A DNA stretch of 64,000 nucleotides from Macrophomina tecta (taxonomy: Eukaryota; Ascomycota; Dothideomycetes; Botryosphaeriales; Botryosphaeriaceae). Positions 11,700 to 23,031 of this stretch are shown here, one piece after another. The position numbers were made by a program, and so were the translations under genes. A model generated the notes under the pieces. It searched no databases. It saw nothing but the letters and a program-made list of their open reading frames with translations, and had not been told where the DNA came from. The stretch's first letter is position 1. Every line of letters begins with the position of its first letter. Where the stretch lies: positions 3,596,001 through 3,660,000 of the forward strand of contig JAKSGN010000007.1 of assembly GCA_024180945.1 (NCBI GenBank), read 5' to 3'.

Positions 11700-14600
11700 T
11701 CACGCTGACCAGCTATAGAGACCCTCAAACGCATCGCCCTTCCTTCCCACATCCTCCTGTGCCAAGTTCAACTTCCGCACGACCTTGAAGCTGCCAGTGC
11801 CAATGCCCATGCTCTGGCCTAAGATAATACACTCGGAGACGCCCTGCACGCCGTCGCTCTTGCCGCGATAACCGGCCTCGAAGAGGTGGTCCGGCGTCTT
11901 CTCGAAAGAGGCGAGCTGTAGGACTGAGTCGCGCATCTTGGCCAGGCCGAAGCGCGTGATGCCGAGGATATCGCCCTTGTACGTCATAACGTCTGCGAGC
12001 AGCTGCATATGCCGCGGATCGATGTCCATGGATCCCATGACCGACGCGATTTCCTTGATGATGGTCGTGCGCGCCGCTTCGATACCCAGCACCGCGAAGC
12101 ACTCCAGGACCGAGTTGGAGTAGCATTGTGTGCCTCTGATACCCGGCGTGGCCATGATCAGCTTGAGACCATAGCCTTCCACAATCAGCGAGATGTCTTC
12201 GTCTGCGTTGTCTTCCTTCTTGATGATGGCACGCGTGGCCTCCGGGTAGCCCTTGATGGCAATCTCGGGGATGGCACGTTTCAGAAGCTGAATGCGAGCG
12301 AAATAGGCATCTTCCGTTGAGTTCTTGGCCTTGGACGCTCCCGAACGCGTCGCAGCTGCTTTTCTCTGTTTCTCATTCGATGGATCGTTCACGTCGGGGA
12401 CGTAGATGCGAAGATGGTTTTTAAAGAACTCTATGCGTCCACCATCGGCGCCGATCTTGAGCTTAGGAGCCTTGAGAATCGCGAGTTCGAGGTCGTTCTT
12501 GGTCAGCTCAAGGCCGAGGGCCTCGACAGTTTCCCAGTCAATACGCATGTTGAGGTAGTTGCCATCATCGTACCACACGTCCTCGATGTAGTGTGTGATG
12601 TCTTTGAGATACGTCTTCTCAACACGGGCCTTGACTAAGCGTGCAGCGCGTATATCTTTCTTGTTCTCCAGCTCGCACGTGATGATAGGTGTACTGATGG
12701 TCTTGGATGCGTTGATGATTTCCTTGATACGCGGCACACCCTGAGTAATGCTCATACCAGCGACACCAGCGAAATGGAAAGTCTTGAGCGTCATCTGCGT
12801 TCCGGGCTCACCGATAGACTGCGCTCCAACAGCTCCAACGGCGTGCCCAGGCTGAACGTGAGACTGCGCATGCTTGGTAAGGCAAAGATCCAAAAAGTAT
12901 TCCAGGCAACGGCGAGAGATTTTGGAAACTCCATCGACGATGTTTGAGAAGCCCACGTCGTCAGCAATTGCCTCTCCCTTTTGCTTGTTCTCATTCTGGA
13001 CTTCAACAAAGCGAGTTGTCAGTCGTTCTACATCACCGGCCTTTTTGAAAATGAAATCCTGGACCTCATTGTAGAAATTCCGTTTTGACTCTTTTTGGTC
13101 CACCATCCCCGGGTCGTTGACAGTAAATTGCAGCTCCTGGCCAGTTTCCGAGTATCGCTGGATTTCCCTCCTCTTGGCGTCGAGGCGGGCACGGGCAATA
13201 TCCCTGATTTCGTCGGGCAGCAAGCCACGTTCCTCATTGTCCCACGTTGTTGTCCTAGCATGATCAAAAGAACGAACGAAGTTCACGGGCTTGGCTTTAC
13301 CCTCCATGTCCACGGGATCCAAGTTGTCGTCTCCATAACGGAACTGCACGATCTGAGAAGCCGAGTTTCTGACCGTGTCGTCGTACTGTGCAGATAGATC
13401 TTCCAAGGACTTCATGAGACGACGTGACATGTAACCTGTTTCGGCGGTCTTGACTGCAGTATCAACTAGACCTTCACGACCAGACATAGCGTGGAAAATG
13501 AATTCATATGGTGTGAGACCTGAGTAGAAGCTGTTGGCGACAAAACCCTTGGCATCTGGTAGACGACCACCTTTGGCGAAATGTGGAAGCGTACGGTCCT
13601 GGAATCCGTCTTGGACACGTGCTCCACCAATAATTTGCTGACCGACACAAGCAACCATCTGAGCGACGTTGATGTTAGAACCTTTTGAGCCGCATTTGGC
13701 CATAATCAGCGGGGAGTTCCAGTTAGTCAATTCGGAGAAACAAATATCACCGGCTTCTGCACGGACTTTGTTCAGCACGCCGGAGATCTTGTTCTCCATG
13801 GTCAGCTCCTCGTCGCAACCGGCATCGCGCTCGAGCTTTCCGGTATTATACAGCTCGACAATCTTCTTTGCCTGAATGTAAGCGTCCTGAATGAGCTTTG
13901 TCTTCCGTTCCACAAGCTTGCTTCCAGGAGTGACATCGCTGACACCGATGGAGAATCCACGATTTGTTAGCCAGCGTGCAGAGAGTTTTGCCAGTCGGTT
14001 CATGGCTTGGACGGCATAATCAGGGCCAAAGTCACGCATCATGACATAGAAGACAGAGTCTTTCTTGCCATCTCCTACCGTTGACTTGTCCATGACACCG
14101 CACATCACCTCCGAGTTTCGGACAACCAGCCAAGCGTCATCCTCGTTGAGATCCTTCTTGTTGCCCTTGTATTGTTTGCAAGCTGCGTCGAGGTTAACAA
14201 GGACCTTGGACGCCTTGTACGGACGCATGAGCACATTCCAAACTTGCTTGCCAGTCCAAAGAGCCTGGGGCTTGAGGATGACTGGAGGAGGCAGATCGAT
14301 CTTGTGGTATTTTCCTGTTTCTGGATCCCTGACCGAGTCACCGTTGAACATGTAACTGCACATGAGAGCAAATGTCTTGCGATCCAGGAAAAGGTCCTTT
14401 CTGGTGGTCAAAAATGCGCAAGTGATGAAGTCCTGAATAGCTGCGATGATGGGCGTTCCGTTCTTGGGAGTAGCCAAGTTGTTTTTCACACCCATCAACT
14501 CGATGGCTTCAGTGCGTGCCTCTTCGGTCTGAGGGACGTGCAGGTTCATCTCATCACCGTCGAAGTCTGCGTTGTACGGATTGCATACACACTCATTCAG

Positions 14601-16153
14601 GCGGAATGTTCTCCAAGGGCGGACTTTGGCTTTGTGGCTGAGAATACTGAGCTTGTGGAGAGAAGGCTGTCGATTGAAGAGGACGATATCGCCGTCTTCG
14701 ATATGTCTCTCTACGACGTCACCGATCTGCAATTGCTCCGCGGTCTGTTCAAGCTTTCCGAGTTTCTGGAGAACTTCAAGCACCATCCTGCGGCCATCCT
14801 GCTTGACAATGAAATTGGCGCCAGGATGTTTGAATTTCCCGCGTCTCACACAACCGCGCAACTTCTCGAGGTTGTATCTGGAGACCTTCTCAGGATACGT
14901 CATGTTCTTTGCTACTCTTTCTGGTACGGCGACTTCCTCGATGGAAAGGTTCGGATCAGGTCCAATGACGGTACGGCCAGAGAAATCCACACGTTTTCCA
15001 GAGAGATTTCCACGGAAGCGACCTTGCTTACCCTTCAAGCGCTGGCAAAACCCTCTGATGTGTTTCCCCACACCCTGAGCCTGGAGACCTGGAACATCGC
15101 TGTTGACGTACAGTGCAATCTGGAGCTGCAGGAAATCCCACTGCTCCATGATCGTCTGCACCGGCAGACCCTTGGCCAAACCTGCCCTGATCAGCGAGCT
15201 GATCTGCACAATATCTCCGAGCTTGTTGGTAATGTCATCCTCCGTGGTAGCGGCCTCCTGAGCGACAGACGGGCGAATGGTGACTGGGGGAGCTGGGACG
15301 TATTGCCAAATGAACATCTCTGGTCTTCCCTTAGACATACCGAGAAGCGGACAATCGGTAGTCTTGATGCGCTTGAACAGGTTCAGGACCCTCAGAGGGT
15401 TCATGTCATCGACTGCCTTGCGAATGTGTTTGTCCAACTCGGCATTGCCCTGCTTCGCGATCTCGAAAGACTTGTCGAACTCAGGCTTGCCACGAGGCAT
15501 CTCCTTGCGCTTCGCGTTTGACTTGTTGTATGCATCGAACTTGAGGTGGACAATTTTGAGCGGATGGCCAGCTACTTTTCTGACCGGACCGTTTGTTGCA
15601 CCGCAGTGGGGGCACTTTTTCACCTTCCTACACTCGCCGGAAATCTTCTTGCAAATTGCGGTTCGTTGAAGGCTGTCAAGATCGGGTCGGCGCAAACTCT
15701 TGGTATATCTCTGCCTCGAGGCCTCGTCCAGGAGGATGTTGGAGCATTCCTTGCAAATGCAGTGTAGAACCTCGATGATCATCTTCAGATAGCCGATGTG
15801 GAAGGCAGGCAGGGCCAGCTTGACGTGTCCAAAATGGCCGTTGCACGATTTCAAGTCCTCGCCGCAGGTTTCGCAGGCAGCGCTCTTGCTGGAAATACCC
15901 ATGCGGCCGTCCATGGGCCCATGTTTGGTGACGGTGCGGTTGGGGCCGTTACCGACGGCATCGTAGACATGGCGGTCGGAGACTTCAATGACGGCTTGGT
16001 TGACGATATCCTGGTTCGAGCTGCGCATATGACAGTCAGAAGCTGCGTGAGGCAGCAGAGCGAGCTTGCTTACAGAATGCCGAACTGCAGCTCGGTGATG
16101 CGCTTCGGGACACGGTCGACGACCTGCTCCTTGACCTCCCCTTGCGTCGCCAT
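11700..16153 (-). CDS. RPC1: RNA polymerase III largest subunit (RPC160/Rpo31)
   Basis: This is the catalytic core subunit of Pol III, which makes tRNAs, 5S rRNA and U6 in the nucleus. Exon 1 is 16074-16153 (MATQGEVKEQVVDRVPKRI...). The intron at 16021-16073 splits the conserved FGIL/SNQDIV junction. Exon 2 is 11700-16020. The protein is 1466 aa, close to the yeast 1460. Visible landmarks in order are the N-terminal zinc ligands (CETCGEDLKSCNGHFGH and CPHCG), the clamp, the metal-binding loop NADFDGDEMN (around 14545-14575) carrying the three catalytic Asp, the funnel, and the bridge-helix/trigger-loop region GAVGAQSIGEPGTQMTLKTF. The end GLYSWSA follows the cleft-closing Rpb1 domain 5. It is not Pol II because no CTD heptads follow, and the length and motifs fit Pol III rather than Pol I. 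It is divergent from the FHA gene. Confidence 0.97.
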
Positions 16154-16715
16154 TGTGGATGGTGCGTGCTACCGGCGGTCGGGCATGAGCGGGTCGCGGT
16201 GTAGAGCGAGCGAGGAGAGGACACGGGGTTAGAGGGTTGAGGTGGTGGAGGGGCGGCGAGTGGCGGGCAAAAGTCGACTCATTGCGCTCTGCTCTTTGCG
16301 CGCGCTGCCAGAAATTGTTGCGCGCGGGTCCCGAAACGCGGTGGGGTCCCCCCGGGGTTTAACCGGCTATCTTATCGCGTAGCTTCGTCATGTACTAGGC
16401 AGCTACTGGGGTTGGGCGCAGCTCCCCCGCGGCCGTCTCAAGTGGAGCGTCTGAGCGGCGTCGGTGGCTCCCTACATCTATCGCTCCCCTTCTCTCCTCA
16501 CCGACTGCCTTCGAAGCCCCTCGAGTGCTGGCTTTCTCGGTTTGAGACAGCCTTCGCTTACCACGCTTCTTTGTCTTAAGCGCTTTCACACCACTTGTCC
16601 GCAGCATCCCCGTAGCCTCGGCCGTTGTCGGACACCGCTCGATAAGGCACCGTAGCGTCACCATTCACTCGACTCACCCGCGCTCCCGACACTCCACGAA
16701 CGCACACTCGCAGTC
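16154..16715. promoter_or_regulatory. Shared upstream region of RPC1 and the FHA gene
   Basis: These 562 bp lie between divergent starts, with a CT-rich stretch at about 16470-16600 leading toward the FHA gene. No specific site is assigned. Confidence 0.45.
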
Positions 16716-18453
16716 ATGTCTGACCGAAAGGGTGCGCAGGCGACGGAGCTGCTCATAGCGGTATTTTTCTCGATGCTGACTTCTTCCAGTGTTCGAAGTC
16801 AGGCTTGTCTGCTTCGGCGAAGGGGATGGCATCCCCGAGCGCCGCGTCGTGCTCATAGCTGGCCAGGACGTGGTCGTTGGCCGCGCCTCGACAAACCGCG
16901 GCGTCGCCGCTGCTGCCGATAATACGAAGATCAACAATCCCGTGATTTCGAAGGAGCATGCGTCCTTCACCACTGACCCCTCCGGCACAGTACGCCTTTC
17001 CCCACTCATCCGCTCGCTCACACCAGCTGTACTGACCCGCCACAGACGGTTTTGATCAGGGACCTGAAGAGCATGCACGGCACCCGCGTAGACGACCGAG
17101 AATTATCTCAAGGCGAGGAGTGTGAAATCCGCTCTGGTTCTACCCTTCAGTTTGGTTCGGCTGTGATTCGCGGGAACGGTACGCTTAGGTCACCCCAACT
17201 GTCCTTCCGACTATTTCTTCAAAGCCTTGCGTTCTCAACCGGACTATTCCGCGCAAACTGTCTAACAGCATTTCGAATATTCAGTGACCTACAAGCCTGC
17301 GAAGTACACCTTCTACGCCGATCCCGTCAACAGCCCGAACGCCTTCTCCAGCACCTTGTCCGCACCTACCGCTATTACCCAGTCGCAGGCCTTCTCGGAC
17401 ACCAAGAAAGGTTACGGCGACGACTCTTCCCTCTACAGCGACGATTACGATTTCGACGACGATATGGAGGAGGATGATTACATACCGAATAACGAGCACG
17501 CTGACGTGACCATGATTCCGGACACGTACTCTTCTGAGCAGGATTCTGATGCATCGCCTAAAGAGTCGATCGACAGCTCCAGTGATGGCTCGGCGGACGA
17601 GTCCGAGCAAAGTGACGGCATGTCGGTCGAAGATTATTGCCCGTTGAATTCAGTTGTCACAGCCGATGCCGCCGCAGAGACGAGCTCGACTGCTGCGGTT
17701 GCTGGTCAGACTTCCTTCTGCTCTTCTTACCTTGAAGGCAGCAGTGAGCTACTCTGCGAGCAGACTTCGTCCACCCCACCAGCTGGTGAGCCTATGGGTC
17801 TTGATATGAGTGGGACGAACGGAGGATGGCCAGATCATTCTGAGCTTGATCAGCCCATCTACTACAGTCCGAGCTCGCAGCCTTGGACGTCCGAACCCAT
17901 CGACACCTCGATCTTCAATATGCCGACGGAAGAGCACCAAAATCCGAATAAGCTTAACATTTTGCAAGTTGATTCAAACAAGGCTCGTCCGTTCAGCAAC
18001 TCGATCAATGATCTCTGCGAGCCCGCACCTGAGGCTGACGCAACCCCCTCTGGCTCAGCTCCAACTGTTCCCAAATCCGACGTTACCAAGGTGGCGTCGA
18101 TCTCTGGTCCCAGTCCTATTGCTACAGCAAAGTCGTCAGTGGGGAGGGAAGTGAACATGATGGAAGACATCCAACGCCTCCCCCAGGAGTATGCTGTCAC
18201 TGCCAACATAAATGCTGGCATCAAAACTGAGGTCGCTCGTGCTAAGAGGACTGCTGCCGAGGCAGATCTCGATGCAGATAACACGGGCAATGTCGTTGAT
18301 TCTCTGCAGGCCACTCAGGCCGCTACCCCAGAGCAGATGTCTAACCGTCGAATTGCTAGCTTCTCACGTCGTGCCCGAGACTTCGGTCTGGGTGCCGTCG
18401 TCGGCGGCGTTGCTCTCTTCACGTGGCTGGTGAACACTCCTGGTGGAGTGTAG
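16716..18453 (+). CDS. FHA-domain protein with C-terminal membrane anchor
   Basis: FHA domains bind phosphothreonine. Four exons (16716-16731, 16790-16989, 17046-17178, 17285-18453) give 505 aa. The FHA domain spans about residues 6-125 and shows the Gly-Arg (VVVGRAS), the SxxH motif (ISKEHASF) and a variant of the usual NGT turn (SMHGTRVDD). A long acidic, Ser-rich region follows (DDDMEEDDYIP). Near the C-terminus DFGLGAVVGGVALFTWLV is a single hydrophobic segment, so the protein is probably tail-anchored with the FHA domain in the cytosol. That layout resembles SLMAP/Far9-Far10 proteins of STRIPAK/FAR complexes, but the long coiled coil of those is not seen, so this link is weak. The TAG stop at 18451-18453 overlaps a strong donor, GTAGGT at 18450. 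If spliced to 18541, the frame continues to a TGA at 18704-18706. Confidence 0.8.
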
Positions 18454-19050
18454 GTCGTACTTTGTCGGTCGAATTGCCGTCAGACATTGGGACGCACTGT
18501 CTCACACTCTCTTACTTTTCCTTTTGTGCTCATTTTGCAGAATCACAGGCGTACAAGGATGGCATAACCCTTTCTGGTGCAGCTTTTCTACTCATTGGCG
18601 AGGCTATCCATGGCCGATTAGTAGTAGGACTTTGGCGTTGAGTGGTAAGCGGCGTGACCTGGTGGCGCTACATTCGGCTGGAATGCTGGAATTCACAGAG
18701 AGATGATGGATAGGCAGGGATGGGAGGATAAGGGTGGTGTTTACCTGGGATTTCTCTGTTATTCTGGCTTCTGGCTCCTGAATACTGGTTCTGGATCATT
18801 CGAGTTGTGGGATCGTGGCTTTTATCCTATAATCCATTTTAGCAATGACAGCCACTTACAGCAAGTCCGTTTCATGGTGACACATCGAATTTTGCACAGG
18901 GGAAGATTGCCTTTAGCTGGGTATCATGTGCCCTATCTCTGCACTAAGAAATAGCATTTCCACTCGTTTGCGGCCTTTTTCAGATCGAATGCAATCGTTG
19001 TTGCTTGTAAATCCGTTTATCATACGCCAGACCCAACTTCTTATCATACC
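18454..19050. other. Convergent 3' intergenic region
   Basis: This holds the 3' flanks of the FHA gene and the aldolase. It also holds a possible last FHA exon (18541-18706) after a long pyrimidine tract and TTTTGCAG acceptor. Confidence 0.4.
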
Positions 19051-19908
19051 TCATGCCTTTCCGGCACTACCCAGCATTTCAATGCAGCCCTCGACCGCCT
19101 TCTGCATAGCCAAGGTACCCTCCTCAATGACAGTTGTCAAAGGCTTCTTTCCAGCACCCTCTTTCCAAGCGTCCACATACGGATTGTTCAACACCTTATT
19201 GATATTAATCTTGCTCACCCCGTGGCCAATGCACTTCTGGAAAATCTCCTGCGTAAACGGATCCGCGCCATGAAGCACCAGCTTCACCTTTTCGCCCACG
19301 GCCTTGTTGATCGCATCCAGGCGCTCGTACTCGAGCTGGATGCCCCGCGGGCCGTAATTGCCATGCACGTTCCCGAACGCGGGCGCCAGCCAATCGATGC
19401 CCGTGTCCACGAACTCGCGCGCCTCCTCGGGCGTCGTCAGCAAGCCCTCCAGATCCGCCGTGTCGCCCACGCCGTCCTCGCCGCCCTCGATGCGGCCCGG
19501 CTCCGCCTCGGTCGCGATCCCGCGCGCGCGGCAGTACTGCACCAGCTCGCGCGTGAGCGCCAGGTTCTCGGCCTTCTCGTAGTGCGACATGTCGATCATG
19601 ATGCTGTCGAAGCCGCCCAGGTCGGCCGCGCGCCGCACGATCTCGGGCGTTTGCGCGTGGTCGAGGTGCACGGTGATGGGGACCGAGGCATTGCGCGCGG
19701 CTTCGGCCGCCAGGTGCACGAGGAGTCCGTCCGCGTAGTGGATCGCCCACGGGAAGAGCAGGAGCATCGCGGGCGAGCGCTTGGCTTCGGCGGCGCGGAC
19801 GGTGGCCAGTATGCCTTCGGTGTTGTAGCAGCACATGGCGGGGATGCCGTAGTGGCCGGCGGAGGCCTTTTCGAGGATGGCGAGGGCACGGTTGGGAGTG
19901 GTCGTCAT
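19051..19908 (-). CDS. Class II ketose-bisphosphate aldolase family protein
   Basis: A single exon encodes 285 aa, the normal length of the zinc-dependent fructose/tagatose-bisphosphate aldolase family, which makes or cleaves the C-C bond between dihydroxyacetone phosphate and an aldehyde. The HLDHA motif supplies the catalytic Asp83 and zinc ligand His84. EAEPGRIEGGEDG (134-146) is the family glycine-rich loop. His182 (AFGNVHGNY) and His213 (LHGAD) are the other expected zinc ligands. Two phosphate-binding elements are atypical: the usual GGS/GAS after the last zinc His reads GADPF, and the usual NxDT block reads ININKVL. The substrate may therefore differ from the bacterial enzymes. The 5' half has very high GC at third positions, producing long antisense frames. 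It is divergent from the dehydrogenase gene; in plants these families occur fused with a kinase domain between them. Confidence 0.85.
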   Translation of the reverse strand: MTTTPNRALAILEKASAGHYGIPAMCCYNTEGILATVRAAEAKRSPAMLLLFPWAIHYADGLLVHLAAEAARNASVPITVHLDHAQTPEIVRRAADLGGFDSIMIDMSHYEKAENLALTRELVQYCRARGIATEAEPGRIEGGEDGVGDTADLEGLLTTPEEAREFVDTGIDWLAPAFGNVHGNYGPRGIQLEYERLDAINKAVGEKVKLVLHGADPFTQEIFQKCIGHGVSKININKVLNNPYVDAWKEGAGKKPLTTVIEEGTLAMQKAVEGCIEMLGSAGKA

Positions 19909-20625
19909 GTTGGGCGGGCGGGCGAGTGGGCGGAAGGGATGAGGTGGAGGGATTGGCTGTGGTGATGGTGATGCGGTAGAGGTAAGGTTTTCCTGCGGGA
20001 TGGCGGCGGTGGGGGCGGGATGTGGAGTGGTGGCTTAGTAGTTGATATATGCTCGGAAATGCGTGCGATTCCGCTCGGAAATGCTCCGATGGGTGCTGGT
20101 GACGGAGTTGTGGAGATGTCGGGTAAATGCTAAGGCTGTAAAACAAGGCAGAAATGCTCGTGCTGGTGAGTCAATGGGTCATTCGAACCCAGACGGGACG
20201 GAGAGGCGGTTGATGATGCTCGAAGCCGACGGTCAGTTGCCGATGGCCGACGAACAAATGCCGCAAAGCGTACGGTTTGGACGGCTTGCGCGGAGGAGAC
20301 ATGCGATCTCGGACGGCAGGCGAGCAAAATGCAGAGGCTAAGAGGTCGACAAGTCCTCAGGACGGGACATTCAAGCTCACGATACGACGAATTGTTGGAG
20401 CTGGTGGACAATTATCAGCGGCGGCACCCCTGCACGGAGAGAAAGCCGCGTGGGAACCCCGCAGACGTCACTCGCTCGGTGCGGGGAGCTTCGGCTTACG
20501 CTCCGCCGAACATCAACTACAAATATCCATTGCGCGCTGTTCAGTCCGTGATTGCTGCAGCATTGGCTCCTATTTCGTTCGTTCCCGTCAATCCGTTTTC
20601 GCCGTTTCCGGTTGGTCTTGCAGCA
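19909..20625. promoter_or_regulatory. Shared upstream region of the aldolase and dehydrogenase
   Basis: These 717 bp lie between the divergent starts. The frame upstream of the dehydrogenase start is open from 20329, so an N-terminal extension of up to 99 residues is possible, but the family start at 20626 fits better. Confidence 0.4.
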
Positions 20626-22119
20626 ATGTCTGAGAAGCCGACGATTGGTTTTGTTGGCCTGGGCGCCATGGGCTTCGGCATGGCCACCAACCTGGTTAAG
20701 CAGGGCTACCACGTCAAGGGCTTCGACGTCTTCCCCAAGAGCGTCGAGCGCTTCCAGCAGGCGGGCGGCGCCGCTGCCACCTCGCTGGCCGATTCGGCCA
20801 CCGACACGCCCTTCCACGTTCTCATGGTTGCGTCGGCCGACCAGGCGCAGCAGGCTTTGTTCGGCGAGGGCGACTCCATCGTAAAGGGTAAGTGGAAGTA
20901 CCCTGTGTGCCACTGACTCAGGCTGCAGAATTGCCGGATTGGGAGAATTGATCGACTAACTTTATTATTTTGGTCGTATGATTAGCCCTGCCGCAGGGCG
21001 CTACATTGCTGCTGTGCTCGACCGTGCCATCGGCATATGCGCAGTCCGTCGAGAAGCAGTTGGCTGACATTGGCCGCTCCGACATCTTCTTTGTCGACGC
21101 GCCTGTGTCTGGCGGCGCTAAGCGTGCGGCTGACGGCACCCTGACCATCATGGTGGGCGCCTCAGATGCTGCGACGGAGAAGGCCCGCTGGCTGCTGGCC
21201 GAGATGTCAGATCCCAAGGGCCTATACATTGTGCCTGGCGGGGTCGGCCAGGGTAGCAACATGAAGATGGTGCACCAGGTGCTGGCCGCCATCCAGATCC
21301 TGCTCGCGAGCGAAGCCCACGGTTTTGCGGCGAGACTAGGCCTTGATGCCAAGGAGGTGTACGATGCCGTGTGCAAGAGCCCCGAGTGGTTTTGGATGTA
21401 CGAAAACAGAGTGCCCAGGTTGCTGGCGGAGGACTATACCCCGCCCGTCAGCGCTTTGACCATCATCCTCAAGGATGCCGTATGTGACCATCGCTCCGAG
21501 GACATGGAGACGAGAGATATGACCTTGTGCTAACCACAACCAGGGAATTATTACTTCCACCGCCCGTCGGGTCAACTTCCCCACGCCTCTCTCCTCAGCA
21601 GCCGAGCAAGTCTACCTGGTCGGTCTGAACAACGGTCTCGGACCTATTGATGATGCCGCCATGGTCAAGACCTACTTCCCCGACCCCGTTAGCACCGTCA
21701 AGGCACAGACGAATGGCGCTTCCGCGTCAAATGACGACAAATTGGCTCTCGTTTTCAAGCTTCTCCGCGGCGTGCTTCTCCTCGCAGCCGCTGAAGCTAT
21801 CGGCTTCGCCCAATACCTCAAGCTCGACCTACACCAGTTTTACGACCTTGCATCCGGCGCCGCAGGTGGAAGCATTGCGTTTCGCGAGCGCGGCGCCGAA
21901 ATGATCGAGTTCCTGACTGGCAAGAAAGTCGCTGGCGCGAAGGACTTGGCTCCGCTAAACATCAAACAGATCAGGGATGATCTAGCTGAAGCTATTGACG
22001 TTGGGAGGAAACTATTCACTCCTGCACCGCTTGCGGGTGCAGCATTGAACTTGCTGACATCGGCAGAAAGGACTGCCGGTAACCAGAAGGAGAAAGCCTA
22101 TTATGGTCTTCTTCCTTGA
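20626..22119 (+). CDS. 3-hydroxyisobutyrate / L-threonate dehydrogenase family oxidoreductase
   Basis: An NAD(P)-dependent beta-hydroxyacid dehydrogenase. Three exons (20626-20887, 20986-21479, 21544-22119) give 443 aa. The N-terminal Rossmann fold carries GFVGLGAMGFGMA. The substrate loop DAPVSGGAKRA and the catalytic-lysine helix GQGSNMKMVHQ follow. The usual family length is about 300 aa. Here the helical C-terminal domain occurs twice: KMVHQVLAAIQILLASEAHG and, after residue 300, KLLRGVLLLAAAEAIGFAQY. The same duplicated arrangement is known from the N-terminal part of the large plant/fungal dehydrogenase-kinase-aldolase fusion proteins. With the divergent aldolase next door, a role in catabolism of four-carbon sugar acids such as threonate is a reasonable inference. 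No four-carbon acid-sugar kinase (DUF1537/OtnK) is in the window. Confidence 0.88.
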
Positions 22120-23031
22120 TCTCTTGTGTCTGGCGCTTCGTCTGAACTGGGCTACTTCTTCCGTTTCTTTTGATGTATAGATTGATACCTCACTGTGTAA
22201 TTTCTTCGGAGGCCGCATTTGGATCAAAACATATTAGTATCTTCAATACTTGCTTCTCTTCATGTTCGCCTAGCGAAAGTTGCAAATGCGAGGGTGAAGG
22301 CTCGGTGCCAGACGAGGAGGCACAGGGAGAGCTCCTGTAACGAGCCCGGAAGTGGTTCCGGACGCTCTTCTGCCACACGTGCCGCTGAAAGCAGCGCGTC
22401 CGTGACAGTGAAAACATTTCATCAGCTGTACAGGTGGGCTGAAGCAGTCCTGCAGACAACTTCCTTGACCCTAACTGCGACTAGCTCTCCGTCGGCCGGG
22501 TGATAGTTCCAGGTGTGATTAGAATGCGACGGGATGGATAGGAGTGAACTACCCCTGAAGAAGACGTTGAAGTGGCTGCTCTCTCCATAAAGAAGCGTGC
22601 ACGATCCGTTGTATCCGGCTCAATCTTCGCCATCAGGGGGGTCACAGATGCGTGGATTATGCTCTACGCGTCTCATCCGGTACCAGCGGGAAAGGAGTGT
22701 AAGGAAAAGGGGGAAAGTTGGGCCAGATGTTGCGAGTAAAGCAGAGGAGGCCGATGGCGATGAGAATGCAATGCAGGAGCACTGATAGCTTTGCTAGATC
22801 GCAGAAGTAAGGGGTATGAAAGGGAGGTTGAGCAGGCAGGAGACGGCATTTACCATATGAAAGGCGGTTCAGGCACCTTCCGAGCGGTGGGCCCTAGGTA
22901 TCTCGCTTCGCTAATCTCGGTCCGCAAACATTTGGCTTTTTGTGGCGGTGCGCCAGGAACGAATTGATTCTGAACCGAACATCTACCATTGCTCGTAGAT
23001 AAGTGCAGTACTTACGTTGTCACGAAGCCAT
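22120..23031. other. Convergent 3' intergenic region
   Basis: These 0.9 kb separate the dehydrogenase and hydrolase stops. I see no gene, repeat or RNA. Confidence 0.5.

Noticed and set aside
14172..15521. 449-codon open frame on the plus strand
   Set aside because: It is fully antisense to the RPC1 coding sequence, whose protein is unmistakable. The frame is a codon-bias shadow.
19205..20146. Long frames over the aldolase (minus 19205-20146, plus 19222-19965)
   Set aside because: They are shadows of the high third-position GC in the aldolase, and the aldolase frame carries all family motifs.
20165..20185. T-arm-like hairpin around TTCGAA on the minus strand
   Set aside because: The loop is offset from the canonical T-loop, and no D-arm, anticodon arm or acceptor stem can be built.
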